Notes: generated by a model not told the origin, from the letters alone. 64,000 bases of DNA from Bacillus sp. SJS (GCF_000732485.2 NZ_JAQV02000022.1:1-64000), one strand, 5' to 3'; numbered from the stretch's first letter, positions 1 through 7,718 are shown. Translations and numbers: made by a program.

Positions 1-49
1 AGGCATTGACAAATAAGCGATAATTGACCTATACTTTTACTCACGGTTG

Positions 50-107
50 AGCTCCTTTTCGTAGAGTTGGGAACAAGTATGGTCCCTTCTACATTAGGAG
101 CTTTTTT
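50..107 (+). terminator. Rho-independent terminator-like hairpin
   Basis: AGCTCCT at 50-56 pairs with AGGAGCT at 96-102, with inner pairing GTAGA/TCTAC and GGGA/TCCC, followed by a run of six T. It probably ends a gene lying to the left of the window. Confidence 0.65.
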
Positions 108-167
108 GCGTTCTGTAAAGGATCTTTCTGTTTATTATCCATAATTTTCAAGTGGTGCATCGCTAGT

Positions 168-306
168 GGGTCAGTGCATTGCACTGACCCTCATTCCTTC
201 CCCGCAACCGGGGCCAGAGGAAGACCGTTGGTTTCTTTTGTCCTTTATGGGATTGGATGGTGTGGTCACGGAGGTTTAGTGCTTTATCAGAGCGGGGGTC
301 AGTGCA
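168..306. repeat. 127-bp repeat copy 1 plus remnant of a neighbour copy
   Basis: The complete copy spans 180-306: it opens with TGCACTGACCC and closes with the inverted GGGTCAGTGCA. Its interior shares the block GGAGGTTTAGTGCTTTA with the copies at 1965 and 63125. At 168-178 there is only the closing GGGTCAGTGCA of another copy, one T away from this one, so a tandem partner has been lost. No ORF of note lies inside. Seen directly; mobility is inferred. Confidence 0.85.
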
Positions 307-420
307 AACGATCGCGTTCTAAATACAGGAGTTCATTTTTTCACTAACAATCCAACCCTCTTAGAGTTAAGAAACAGAAAAATTTGGGAATGGAACACAA
401 AATGGAAAAGGAGTGGAAAG

Positions 421-666
421 ATGAAAAAAAAGATAGACTATGCAGCTCTTGCCTTGGTAGCACCGCTGTCTTTCCTGACCATGATATACGGTGCCAGTAT
501 CTATTCAATCCTATTAATGGCGGTATCCTCCGTTTACACTTTGATTCAGAGTATTTACATGTATAGGCACAGCGACGATAAGCCACGTGCCGTTTTAGTC
601 GGCATTCTCGCTATAGGCATAGCCGCATGTGCGTATATGCTGTGCGATATTCTTTATTTCTCATAA
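421..666 (+). CDS. small membrane protein of unknown function
   Basis: An 81-residue protein with a good Shine-Dalgarno (AAAGGAGTGG) seven bases before ATG. It has two to three hydrophobic segments (about residues 8-24, 27-45 and 58-78) separated by a short charged loop containing HSDDKPR, so it is most likely an integral membrane protein with three short helices. I do not recognise the family. It is the first gene of a small block (307-1964) flanked on both sides by copies of a 127-bp repeat. No promoter is obvious in the AT-rich stretch upstream. Confidence 0.6.
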   Translation: MKKKIDYAALALVAPLSFLTMIYGASIYSILLMAVSSVYTLIQSIYMYRHSDDKPRAVLVGILAIGIAACAYMLCDILYFS

Positions 667-865
667 AAGAGAAGGAAGTATCACGACAATTAAAATGACG
701 CAGGTAACATCGCATTGAATATCGCCATCGATCGCGGCCAGTACAAACTAAACCTTGGTGCCTCCTAACTGCTGCAAAACCCATATGGTAAAATGGAAGC
801 TGTCTACAGCACTACACACCGCATTACTGCTGAAAATCTATTATCTTAAAAAGGATGGGTTGTTA
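667..865. other. intergenic stretch without a recognisable feature
   Basis: About 200 bp between two small genes. The reading frame of the next gene is open back to 755 but has no Shine-Dalgarno there. I see no terminator, promoter or RNA in it. Confidence 0.5.
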
Positions 866-1519
866 ATGGATGGGCTGGTACCTTTAGAAAAAGATTTCTT
901 TATTGAAGAAGCAAACCAAGAATACCCTCCTTTTGAAGAAACCTGGATTAAGAATATATCCTCGGTCCCGCTTGAAAAAGAGTACTCCATCCTTACTCAA
1001 TTTTTTCTTATGCTCCATCGATACGAACCTGGAATGACGGCACTCTCTCTGAAAGACCGCAGTCTTGAACAGAGGTATATTAGGGAAGTTATTGCTCATC
1101 ATGATGAGCGGAAAATCGTGTTCCACCAATATGAGCCAATTGAGGCTATCATTACACAGCCAAATCCGGACTCTATGGCATTCATTCAGTCTTCACCGAT
1201 TAACCCAGTAATAAAGGATTTACTCGGGAACCCTCACCCACTTTACGCTCATCGTTCAAGAGAGCATCTCCCATCAAAAGGCTATGAACTGGATATTTTT
1301 CAGCTTGAACCCCTTGAAGATTCGGAGTTTGACGAAGTCTTTTCTTTTTTAAAATCCCACTCTCCATGGTCTCCCGCTATTCTGCTTTATCCATATGGCT
1401 GGAATCACGATTCTTCTTTAAAAGAATCCATTGCATTAAAGTATTTCGCACACAAATGCAATCATATTAATCTCTTGATTAATACTGCCGGAGATGTGAA
1501 ACTTCTAAGTATAAAATAA
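866..1519 (+). CDS. hypothetical protein, 217 aa
   Basis: The frame is open from 755, but the ATG at 866 is chosen because AAAAGGATGGG precedes it at a suitable distance. The product is soluble, acidic in its N-terminal half, and has no signal peptide, membrane segment or familiar motif. The middle is rich in Pro and Asn around residues 105-140, and the C-terminal third reads like a small alpha/beta domain. The family is unknown to me. It ends 13 bases before a leader peptide that precedes the next gene, so it may share a transcript with the hairpin-controlled gene at 1645. Confidence 0.6.
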   Translation: MDGLVPLEKDFFIEEANQEYPPFEETWIKNISSVPLEKEYSILTQFFLMLHRYEPGMTALSLKDRSLEQRYIREVIAHHDERKIVFHQYEPIEAIITQPNPDSMAFIQSSPINPVIKDLLGNPHPLYAHRSREHLPSKGYELDIFQLEPLEDSEFDEVFSFLKSHSPWSPAILLYPYGWNHDSSLKESIALKYFAHKCNHINLLINTAGDVKLLSIK

Positions 1520-1532
1520 ATGGAGGACCCCA

Positions 1533-1589
1533 ATGAGAAACGGAACCATCCAATTGAAAACCTCTAGTACCTGCCTGCAGGGGTTATAA
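1533..1589 (+). CDS. 18-aa leader peptide upstream of the hairpin-controlled gene
   Basis: ATG at 1533 follows a strong Shine-Dalgarno (GGAGGA, 1522-1527) by about six bases. The frame encodes MRNGTIQLKTSSTCLQGL and stops at TAA 1587-1589. Its last twelve codons run through both left arms of the inverted repeat at 1552-1644, and the stop falls in the loop. A ribosome translating it would therefore melt the hairpin that covers the next gene's ribosome binding site. This geometry resembles leader peptides of erm and cat genes; the function here is inferred. Confidence 0.6.
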   Translation: MRNGTIQLKTSSTCLQGL

Positions 1590-1644
1590 CATTCCCTATG
1601 AGGACCCCTGCAGGAGGTACGCTACTCTAGGGAGGTTTTCAATT
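1552..1644 (+). promoter_or_regulatory. large hairpin sequestering a ribosome binding site
   Basis: The outer stem is a perfect 13-bp pairing, AATTGAAAACCTC (1552-1564) with GAGGTTTTCAATT (1632-1644). The inner stem pairs 1567-1584 with 1604-1620 over 17 bp with one bulged G (1573). The loop is 1585-1603. The Shine-Dalgarno GGGAGG of the next gene (1630-1635) is mostly inside the outer stem, and the stem ends on the base before its ATG (1645). There is no U-run, so this is not a terminator. Translational control is the simplest reading. Confidence 0.8.
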
Positions 1645-1911
1645 ATGAAAAATCGATCACGTTCGTATTACCGTCACCAAAGAAGGCGGTCCGTTAACCG
1701 TAAGCTTATGGTTATGAAACACGTTTGGGGCTCAGCCGACAGGGATGAACCGGTTCATCCTTACCTGAAACACCCTGGAAAATTATCCAAAGCCAAATTA
1801 AACTGCTCTTGCACAATGTGTAAATATGAAAAGCATTTTCAAATTCCGAAACCAGCTGTTAAATCAAAAACAGATTTGATGCAGCAGGAATTAAAGGAAT
1901 ACTTTTTATGA
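1645..1911 (+). CDS. small basic protein with CSCxMCK motif
   Basis: An 88-residue, strongly basic protein. The N-terminus is a cluster of Arg, Lys, Tyr and His; the middle has a His/Pro segment, and residues 52-61 hold KLNCSCTMCK, a C-x-C-x-x-C cluster suited to metal or nucleic-acid binding. Small basic proteins with a comparable Cys motif occur scattered in other bacteria with no function known to me. The Shine-Dalgarno GGGAGG is buried in the hairpin at 1552-1644 and an 18-codon leader precedes it, so synthesis is probably conditional. A terminator follows directly. RNA binding is a guess from composition. Confidence 0.7.
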   Translation: MKNRSRSYYRHQRRRSVNRKLMVMKHVWGSADRDEPVHPYLKHPGKLSKAKLNCSCTMCKYEKHFQIPKPAVKSKTDLMQQELKEYFL

Positions 1912-1915
1912 GTTT

Positions 1916-1949
1916 AAGACCCTTTTCTCTTTGAGGAAGGGTCTTTTCT
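1916..1949 (+). terminator. Rho-independent terminator
   Basis: AAGACCCTT at 1916-1924 pairs with AAGGGTCTT at 1937-1945, followed by TTTCTC. It closes the unit ending with the CSCxMCK protein gene. Confidence 0.75.
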
Positions 1950-1964
1950 CTTGGCTTGCTGGTT

Positions 1965-2091
1965 TGCACTGACCCCCATCCCTTCACCGCAGCTGGGGCC
2001 AGAGCAAGAACTCCGCATTCCCTTGTCCTGTATGGGATTGGATGGTCTGGGGACGGAGGTTTAGTGCTTTAGCAGAGCGGGGTTCAGTGCA
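1965..2091. repeat. 127-bp repeat copy 2
   Basis: It begins TGCACTGACCCCC and ends GGTTCAGTGCA (one mismatch in the terminal inverted repeat). Its length is exactly that of the copies at 180, 63125 and 63253, with the same internal order: CACCGC/GGGGCCAGAG near the left and GGACGGAGGTTTAGTGCTTTA near the right. With copy 1 it brackets the small-gene block 307-1964. Confidence 0.85.
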
Positions 2092-2185
2092 GCGCCACTA
2101 ATCCCCTCAAGGATCCGGATGGAAACCTTATCCTTATTGATCAGCATAGATAAGCAAGAGCTGATCCTATCAAGGTAAGCTCTCT

Positions 2186-2497
2186 TTATTGCAAACTCTT
2201 CCCTTTCCCCTTTGGTTTTCGCAGCATGGCGATAAAAAACACGATGCATCCGATCAGAAAAAGGATTGGCAGCGCCTGAATGACTAGGATGCCAATGATA
2301 AATTCTCTTACCCCGCTTCCGGGTGCATCTGTTGCCATTACCCCAATAAAGAGTGATACCGGGAGGACAAGAATGTTCACCCCAATCCCTGTTAACAATA
2401 ACACCGTTCCTTTTACCCAATTAGGAACTTTTTCACTGATTAAAAGAAAAATTAAACCGAATACTGCAAGAAAGCCTAGAATCACGATAGCGGTCAT
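2186..2497 (-). CDS. small membrane protein, three predicted helices
   Basis: A 103-residue protein with a Shine-Dalgarno-like GAAGGACGAG ahead of its ATG. Three hydrophobic segments (about residues 2-20, 28-52 and 65-92) and a Lys/Gly-rich tail (KPKGKGKSLQ) predict an integral membrane protein with a basic cytoplasmic C-terminus. No family is recognised. The 3' end lies about 95 bp from the repeat copy at 1965-2091. It is transcribed in the same direction as the neighbouring stop region of the LysE gene, but a gap of about 75 bp suggests it is independent. Confidence 0.6.
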   Translation of the reverse strand: MTAIVILGFLAVFGLIFLLISEKVPNWVKGTVLLLTGIGVNILVLPVSLFIGVMATDAPGSGVREFIIGILVIQALPILFLIGCIVFFIAMLRKPKGKGKSLQ

Positions 2498-2571
2498 AGT
2501 CTCGTCCTTCTCTTTTCCTACTATATTACCATTATATCCCTAAATAAAAACAGACCTTTATCAGGTCTGCT

Positions 2572-3162
2572 TTATACTAAAATTGTAACTGCACTATACA
2601 TCAGCAGCAAAGCCATCAACACATTAAATTGTGTCCGGTATTGACGCAGGAACTTCTGGAACAGTGCCCCGAAAAACGCCCAACAAATCGTTGCGGCAAA
2701 TCCGACGAATGCAAGGAACAGGGAGAACATGAGGAAGCTTGATGGGGATGAATAATACGGTAGCACAAATGTGGAGATGGCTGTAATTCCGTAAAGGATC
2801 AGCTTCGGGTTGATGAACTGAAGCATCATGCCGGCTGAAAACGAAATGTTTTTATCTCCTGAATCATTGTTGCCGTCCGGTTTGCTTTTCAGGATTTTAA
2901 AAGCGAGATACAGCATATAGGATGCTCCAAGAATCGTCATGAAGAATTCTACTTTTGGCAGGTATGTACCGAGCAGCATGTTGAACGAGCTGCAGCCGAT
3001 TAAGATTAGAAAGCAGCCGACTCCGACTCCGAGACAGAACTTCAGAGTCCGTTTAAATCCATATTGATTGGCAAATGCCATGGCCATAATATTATTGGGA
3101 CCCGGGGTAAAGGATGTAACAAACGCAAAAACCAAAAAAGAAACCACTGACAAAATCTTCAT
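2572..3162 (-). CDS. LysE/RhtB-family amino-acid exporter
   Basis: A 196-residue protein with six hydrophobic segments and the family signature FTPGPNN at residues 18-24 near the first helix; NPK near residue 118 is also typical. Family members export amino acids such as lysine, homoserine, threonine or cysteine derivatives by proton exchange; the substrate cannot be told here. Divergent to it is an XRE-cupin regulator, a frequent pairing. The listed ATG sits almost on top of the AGAGGGGG box, so the TTG three codons later (3153) may be the real start. Confidence 0.85.
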   Translation of the reverse strand: MKILSVVSFLVFAFVTSFTPGPNNIMAMAFANQYGFKRTLKFCLGVGVGCFLILIGCSSFNMLLGTYLPKVEFFMTILGASYMLYLAFKILKSKPDGNNDSGDKNISFSAGMMLQFINPKLILYGITAISTFVLPYYSSPSSFLMFSLFLAFVGFAATICWAFFGALFQKFLRQYRTQFNVLMALLLMYSAVTILV

Positions 3163-3200
3163 CCCCCTCTAGATGTGTGTTAAAATGACTAAAACGGTCT

Positions 3201-3252
3201 ATATAACGATTTAAATTATATTGTACATTATGGTCGTTATATTGTACATCAT
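3201..3252. promoter_or_regulatory. shared operator/promoter region of lysE-like gene and XRE regulator
   Basis: Two direct repeats of TTATATTGTACATNAT lie at 3216-3231 and 3237-3252, 21 bp apart and so on the same helix face. A perfect inverted pair ATATAACGA (3201-3209) / TCGTTATAT (3234-3242) overlaps them. The position between divergent genes makes these likely binding sites for the XRE-cupin protein. Repeats seen; binding inferred. Confidence 0.6.
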
Positions 3253-3269
3253 TATTTAGGAGTGTTTTT

Positions 3270-3824
3270 GTGGAGGAGTTAAATTTAGTCCTTGCTAAAA
3301 ATTTAAAGACGATTCGGGAGCAGAAAAAACTCAGCCTGGAACGTGTTGCAGAGCTAACCGGAGTCAGTAAAACGATGATCGGCCAGATTGAACGGGGCGG
3401 GTCCAGTCCGACGATCACCACGGTCTGGAAGATCGCAAACGGATTGAAGGTTTCGTTTTCTTCTTTAATTCATGAACCCCAGCCAGATACAGAAGTGGTG
3501 ACGAAAAGCAGCGTGAACATGCTTTCCATCGATAACGGACGGTACCGGATTTTTCCCTACTTCCCTTTTGATGATGAACGGCGCTTTGAGGTGTATCGGG
3601 TTGAAATCGATCCGGAAGGCTATTTGGATTCTGAATCCCACAATCCGGGCACTGAAGAATTCGTTACGGTTTTTGATGGAGAGTTAACCATCATGATTAA
3701 ACAGCAGGAGCATACCATTAATGCCGGAGATTCCATTCGCTTCAAAGCCGACGGCCCCCACAGCTACCATAATTCCGGGGACAAACCAGTAAGGCTCAGT
3801 ATGGTGATTTATTATCCTGAATAA
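3270..3824 (+). CDS. XRE-family regulator with C-terminal cupin domain
   Basis: A 184-residue protein starting at GTG, with AGGAG seven bases upstream. Residues about 6-60 form an XRE-type helix-turn-helix (SLERVAELTGVSKTMIGQIE). Residues about 110-180 form a cupin fold, with GTEEF, GD and GPHSYHN stretches. Such regulators sense a small molecule in the cupin and control a neighbouring transporter or enzyme. Here the divergent LysE-type exporter is the obvious target, and the direct and inverted repeats between the two genes are candidate sites. It is monocistronic, with a terminator just downstream. Confidence 0.88.
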   Translation: MEELNLVLAKNLKTIREQKKLSLERVAELTGVSKTMIGQIERGGSSPTITTVWKIANGLKVSFSSLIHEPQPDTEVVTKSSVNMLSIDNGRYRIFPYFPFDDERRFEVYRVEIDPEGYLDSESHNPGTEEFVTVFDGELTIMIKQQEHTINAGDSIRFKADGPHSYHNSGDKPVRLSMVIYYPE

Positions 3825-3830
3825 GTTACA

Positions 3831-3862
3831 AGCAGTCGTTCCGTAGGGCGGCTGCTTTTTTA
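3831..3862 (+). terminator. Rho-independent terminator
   Basis: AGCAGTCG at 3831 pairs with CGGCTGCT ending at 3856 (one G-T pair), followed by a run of T. It ends the XRE-cupin gene. Confidence 0.8.
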
Positions 3863-3933
3863 TGTAAAAAAACCCCATTTCAACCCTTATTCAAGTTAAA
3901 ATGAAAGGTAGTTTATTGAAAAGAGGCCGGATT

Positions 3934-4776
3934 ATGAACCAGCAAACGATCCACATCGTCTTTAGTCAGGCTGCACACGGAAGCCTGCGAATGGCGCTAT
4001 CTAACCTAAATTTGCAGGAAGACCTTATATCCCTTCCTGATACCTTTTCCATCGGACCCGTTTCGAAAATAGATGAAGAAAGCGAACTGAAAAACCGCTA
4101 TCAATGGATGAAAGACCACCTTTCTTTTCTTTTCCCGGAGGATCTTCCCGAGATGGAAAACCAAGTGCGGCAAGCTGTTCTGGATATCCGCGCCATTCCG
4201 GATGATAGGACCGTCGTGATTTGGACCGGCGATAATGCCCATGAACAAACCGGACTGGGGTTCGCATTGCATCTGCTTAAGGATAAGGGGAATGAAATAA
4301 AGGTGATCAACACCACTACTGGATATCATCAGCTTTTTGTCCATGATGATCCGGAGCGTTTTCCACGGAAGATGGGGGGATTAGATCCAGAGCAATTGAG
4401 CCGGATTTACAAAGAACATGCGGGTGCCGTAGTGCTGCAAATGAAAGAAAGAGAACGGCTCGAAAACGAGTGGAAAAAAATATCCGCGACACAGAAGGTC
4501 CTGAGAGTTTGGGAAAACGACTCAGTTCGAAATGTAGATGCGGACTACTTTGATGATTTTATCCTGGAATGCATTCAGCGAAGCCAGCGCGAACAGGGAT
4601 CAGATATTATCATCTTAATGAGAGCCATTGGAGAGGTCGTTGGTCACCTTGAAGAATATATCGGGGACGAATATCCGGAATATCGGATCCGTCAACTTAT
4701 TAAGGCTGGTCAATTGGAAATGAGGGAATCTGGAATGTATTATGATGTAAAAATGAATACGGGGAATTCAAAATGA
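3934..4776 (+). CDS. DUF1835/DUF3658-type protein
   Basis: The ATG at 3934 is preferred to the upstream one at 3901 because AGAGG precedes it and the conserved start IHIVFSQAAHGSL follows. The 280-residue product reads like proteins with an N-terminal DUF1835 domain (residues 1-120, with the VVIWTGDNAHEQ stretch) and a C-terminal DUF3658 half (about 190-270, with DDFILECI and IGEVVGHL). Function is unknown. Its stop overlaps the start of the next gene (ATGA), so the two are translationally coupled. No signal peptide or membrane segment. Confidence 0.75.
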   Translation: MNQQTIHIVFSQAAHGSLRMALSNLNLQEDLISLPDTFSIGPVSKIDEESELKNRYQWMKDHLSFLFPEDLPEMENQVRQAVLDIRAIPDDRTVVIWTGDNAHEQTGLGFALHLLKDKGNEIKVINTTTGYHQLFVHDDPERFPRKMGGLDPEQLSRIYKEHAGAVVLQMKERERLENEWKKISATQKVLRVWENDSVRNVDADYFDDFILECIQRSQREQGSDIIILMRAIGEVVGHLEEYIGDEYPEYRIRQLIKAGQLEMRESGMYYDVKMNTGNSK

Positions 4777-5324
4777 CAACCTTTACTTTAGACTTGGGAG
4801 AAATACTTCTCCGCGAATTTACCATAGAAGATGCGGCTGACATCTATCGGATCTCAAACGAACCGGAAGTCGCCTCCTTCCTTCCCGACTGGAAATCCAC
4901 TATGGAACAGCGGCTGGATTGGGTGACAAACTACGAAATCCCGGCGAACAAAGAATTTTTATCGGCTTCAGATGCAACAGACGGGCATCTGAAGCTAGGA
5001 ATCATCCATAAAGAAAGCGGACGCTTTATCGGCTGGTGCTGCTCCGGGATAAAAGACGAACTGCCTGCACCTAACCGGGAAGTAATGTATGCAGTTTCCG
5101 CAGATTTCACAGGCCGTGGTTATGCGACGGTTGCTGTAAAAGGACTGAGCCGCTATTTGTTTGAAGAAAAAAAGACGGAAATCCTGAATGCCATTGCGCT
5201 TGAGAACAATCCTGCCTCAAATCGGGTGATTGAGAAAAGCGGTTTTCAATTTCATCGTTCGATTGTTTTGGAGAGCGCGAAGTATAGTCACTATGTACTC
5301 AAGAAAAGTCATTTTCTTCATTAA
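4773..5324 (+). CDS. GNAT-family N-acetyltransferase (RimJ/RimL type)
   Basis: A 183-residue protein overlapping the previous stop by four bases. It shows the RimJ/RimL layout: an N-terminal LRE(F)TIEDAADIYRI segment, a central beta-bulge with GRFIGWC, an acetyl-CoA loop of the form GRGYATVAVKGL (about 120-131), and the late motif NxxSNRVIEKSGF. The acceptor is unknown. Pairing with a DUF1835 gene gives no further clue. Confidence 0.85.
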   Translation: MTTFTLDLGEILLREFTIEDAADIYRISNEPEVASFLPDWKSTMEQRLDWVTNYEIPANKEFLSASDATDGHLKLGIIHKESGRFIGWCCSGIKDELPAPNREVMYAVSADFTGRGYATVAVKGLSRYLFEEKKTEILNAIALENNPASNRVIEKSGFQFHRSIVLESAKYSHYVLKKSHFLH

Positions 5325-5375
5325 ACCGATCTAATATGAACAAATTTTGCAACCATAGGGAAAGGCAGGGATTGA

Positions 5376-5867
5376 ATGAAGAACTGGATTCCTTTTTCCG
5401 ACAAAGATTATAACCAGGCATGGGACAGGATAGATAAAGATCTTAAATTTAAACCAAGTATTTCGGATTTCCCATCGTTTAAAATGCCTCATCCTTTTAT
5501 AACCTATGATATCTCTGATTTTTTTGGGGATTCAGCAGACTTAGCTCTCTATGATGATCTTGAAGAAAAATTGTTAGATGTATTGAAAGAGAATACATTA
5601 GAGAACGAATATATAATGGCACTCGATTGGCAACACGATTGTTATTGGGTAAATCCACACTTAGAATTCGAAAAAGATGAATTTGGAGAGTGGGCAATAC
5701 CAATCTTTCCGAATGGTGATTACTATTTCTTTATTCAGAAGGATTTTAAGTGGGGCTATTTAGGGCATCCATGGGAAAAAAGTATAACTGTATTTGGTAA
5801 AGAATTAATCAATGCTTTTGATAAGCACAAGCCTAGAATGTTTCGTAAGATTTTAATACAGGGCTAA
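5376..5867 (+). CDS. DUF2716-like protein
   Basis: A 163-residue acidic, aromatic-rich protein with Shine-Dalgarno AAAGGCAGGG before ATG. The stretch ALDWQHDCYWVNPH and the later PNGDYYFF and GHPW motifs fit the DUF2716 group, whose function is unknown. The gene is more AT-rich than its neighbours, which may mean later acquisition. It stands alone between the GNAT gene and a bidirectional terminator. Confidence 0.7.
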   Translation: MKNWIPFSDKDYNQAWDRIDKDLKFKPSISDFPSFKMPHPFITYDISDFFGDSADLALYDDLEEKLLDVLKENTLENEYIMALDWQHDCYWVNPHLEFEKDEFGEWAIPIFPNGDYYFFIQKDFKWGYLGHPWEKSITVFGKELINAFDKHKPRMFRKILIQG

Positions 5868-5901
5868 TACTTACGCCATGTACATGTATACAGAGCCATA
5901 G

Positions 5902-5933
5902 AAAAAGGGAGAACGGACTTCGTTCCCCCTTTT
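5902..5933. terminator. bidirectional terminator
   Basis: AAAAGGG and GAACG at 5903-5914 pair with CGTTC and CCCTTTT at 5921-5932; A- and T-runs on either side suit both the DUF2716 gene (+) and the PPK2 gene (-). Confidence 0.75.
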
Positions 5934-6792
5934 ACTCCTTCTCCAGCTTCTCAATATACTCATTCAGCTTCTTCCGATTTTCCTCTGAGATTTCCGGAAA
6001 TTGCGGATCTATTTTCTCAAGGCATTCGATCATAGTTTTTGTGATGATGTAGCGTGAATACCACTCATCATCTGCCGGAAGGATATGCCACGGTGCATAT
6101 TCCGTCGAGGTGTTGTTCAGCATGTCTTCAAAGATATGCTGGTAGCTGTCCCAGTGCTCCCGCTCTTCTACATCACTGAAGGAGAACTCCCAGTTCTTTT
6201 TCGGGTTCTTCATCCGCTCGAGCAGTCTGTTTTTCTGTTCTTCCTTGGACATATTGAAAAAGAATTTCACGACTTCAAATCCATTTTCCACGAGGTACCG
6301 TTCGAAATCTTTGATCTGCCGGTAGCGCATCGCCCAGACTTCATGCTCGTCCTTATCATCCGGAATCGTTCCCTCTTCCAGCAAATCGTGCACTCTTGGA
6401 GCAATGACATCTTCGTAATGGGAGCGATTCAGAATGCCAACTTGTCCTCTTTCGGGAAGTCCTTCGCGAATCCTCCACAGATAGTCATGGTTGCGTTCTG
6501 TATCAGACGGTTTTTGAAAAGAGGTTGTTTTCAGACCCTGTGCATTAAGATTCGAAAAGATGTAGCTGATTGCCTCATCCTTCCCTGCTGCATCCATCGC
6601 CTGCAGCACGACAACTATCCCTTTTTTCTCATCGGCATGAAGCTTCCAGTGCAAGTCCTTCAGTTTGCTGATACTTTCGGGAATGTGATGATCAAGAAGC
6701 TCCTCTTCACTGAAGCCATGGTCTTCGGATGTTGGATAATCTTTAAGTTTGATTTCTTTTTTGCCTTCTATTTTATATTGGTTAACGTTCAT
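5932..6792 (-). CDS. polyphosphate:nucleotide phosphotransferase, PPK2 family
   Basis: A 286-residue protein of the PPK2 fold. It has the Walker-A-like loop LQAMDAAGKD (about 63-72), the lid/Walker-B region GILNRSHYEDV (about 118-128) and the late PWHILPADDEWYSR motif. Family members move phosphate between polyphosphate and nucleoside mono- or diphosphates in the cytoplasm. A single domain of this size fits the common short PPK2 form. Upstream bases GAGGGGCC supply the ribosome binding site. It is convergent with the DUF2716 gene and shares its terminator. Confidence 0.93.
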   Translation of the reverse strand: MNVNQYKIEGKKEIKLKDYPTSEDHGFSEEELLDHHIPESISKLKDLHWKLHADEKKGIVVVLQAMDAAGKDEAISYIFSNLNAQGLKTTSFQKPSDTERNHDYLWRIREGLPERGQVGILNRSHYEDVIAPRVHDLLEEGTIPDDKDEHEVWAMRYRQIKDFERYLVENGFEVVKFFFNMSKEEQKNRLLERMKNPKKNWEFSFSDVEEREHWDSYQHIFEDMLNNTSTEYAPWHILPADDEWYSRYIITKTMIECLEKIDPQFPEISEENRKKLNEYIEKLEKE

Positions 6793-6865
6793 TGGCCCCT
6801 CCTGGTTCTTTGAACACGAAACTCTGCTATTTACCTCGTTTTACCCGGGATTAGGGACGAACAAA

Positions 6866-6899
6866 CAAAAAAGGAATCTCACAATGAAATTCCTTTTTT
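6866..6899 (-). terminator. terminator of pdaA
   Basis: AAAAAAGGAAT pairs with AATTCCTTTTTT across a ten-base loop, just past the pdaA stop. Confidence 0.75.
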
Positions 6900-6906
6900 C
6901 CTTTAT

Positions 6907-7686
6907 CTACAGCGGCAGGTCCGACTTTTCCATCATCAAATCATCCAGGCTCCGGAAACGGTACCCTTGCTTTTTCAAATCAATAACAGCTTGCTCCAGT
7001 GCGTCCGCATTGTCCTTTGACACCGTATGCAGCAGCATGATCGCTCCCGGATGAATCTGGTTCATCATGTTGTCATAGGCATAGCGCCAGCCGCGCTGGG
7101 CATCGGTTTTCCAGTCCACGTAGGCGAGCGACCAGAAAACGGTTTGATAGCCATAGTCATTGGCAAGTGACAGCACTCGTTCACTGAAAACACCTCTTGG
7201 CGGGCGAAGATAGTGGGCATCCTGGCCGGTCAGCTTTTTCACGCGCTTGCTGACGTTATCCAGTTCCGCTTTCAGACGGGCATCTCCGACAGCCGTTAGA
7301 TCGGGATGGAACCAGGAATGATTGCCGACAATATGACCTTCTTTTGCCATGCGCTGAACCAAATCCGGCTGGTCTTCCAAATAATGTCCGGTCACAAAGA
7401 AGGTCGCCGGAACGTGATGCTTTTTCAGAACATCAAGCACCTTTGGCGTATACCCGTTTTCATATCCGTTATCAAAAGTCAGGTAGATATCTTTTTTTTC
7501 CGGATTTCCAAGGTAGAAGGAATTGTATTTTTCCAGCAGCTGCTCCCGCTCTTTTCCGATTTGTGCCGGCTCATGGTTTTTACTCTTCGCAAAGCCCCAG
7601 TTAATCGGTGCATTGGAGACGGCCTGGGCAGCGTTTGGGAATAGAAGCATAAACACAAACACCGCACCCCACAATCTTTTTCCCAT
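6907..7686 (-). CDS. pdaA: peptidoglycan N-acetylmuramic acid deacetylase PdaA
   Basis: The ATG at 7686 is chosen because AAAAGGAGTG precedes it and a signal peptide (MGKRLWGAVFVFMLLF...AQA) follows; the frame is open further upstream to 7734. The 259-residue product has a NodB deacetylase domain: TFDNGYENG with the metal-binding Asp, HSWFHPDL with the His pair, and RPPRGVF. The TFDNGYENG form is characteristic of PdaA, which deacetylates muramic acid so that muramic delta-lactam can form in the spore cortex. A candidate sigma-G promoter lies just upstream. Confidence 0.93.
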   Translation of the reverse strand: MGKRLWGAVFVFMLLFPNAAQAVSNAPINWGFAKSKNHEPAQIGKEREQLLEKYNSFYLGNPEKKDIYLTFDNGYENGYTPKVLDVLKKHHVPATFFVTGHYLEDQPDLVQRMAKEGHIVGNHSWFHPDLTAVGDARLKAELDNVSKRVKKLTGQDAHYLRPPRGVFSERVLSLANDYGYQTVFWSLAYVDWKTDAQRGWRYAYDNMMNQIHPGAIMLLHTVSKDNADALEQAVIDLKKQGYRFRSLDDLMMEKSDLPL

Positions 7687-7718
7687 CCTGAACACTCCTT
7701 TTCGAACGCTTTGTTCTA

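Noticed and set aside
50-107. T-box or other riboswitch
   Set aside because: Only a terminator-like hairpin is seen; no specifier, T-box sequence or conserved aptamer core could be found and no gene follows closely.
755-865. N-terminal extension of the 217-aa protein
   Set aside because: TTG at 755 has no Shine-Dalgarno; the ATG at 866 does.
1552-1644. Rho-independent terminator
   Set aside because: The stem is strong but no U-run follows; the next gene's ATG comes directly after.
6085-6813. 242-codon plus-strand ORF
   Set aside because: Entirely antisense to the PPK2 gene, which has clear motifs.
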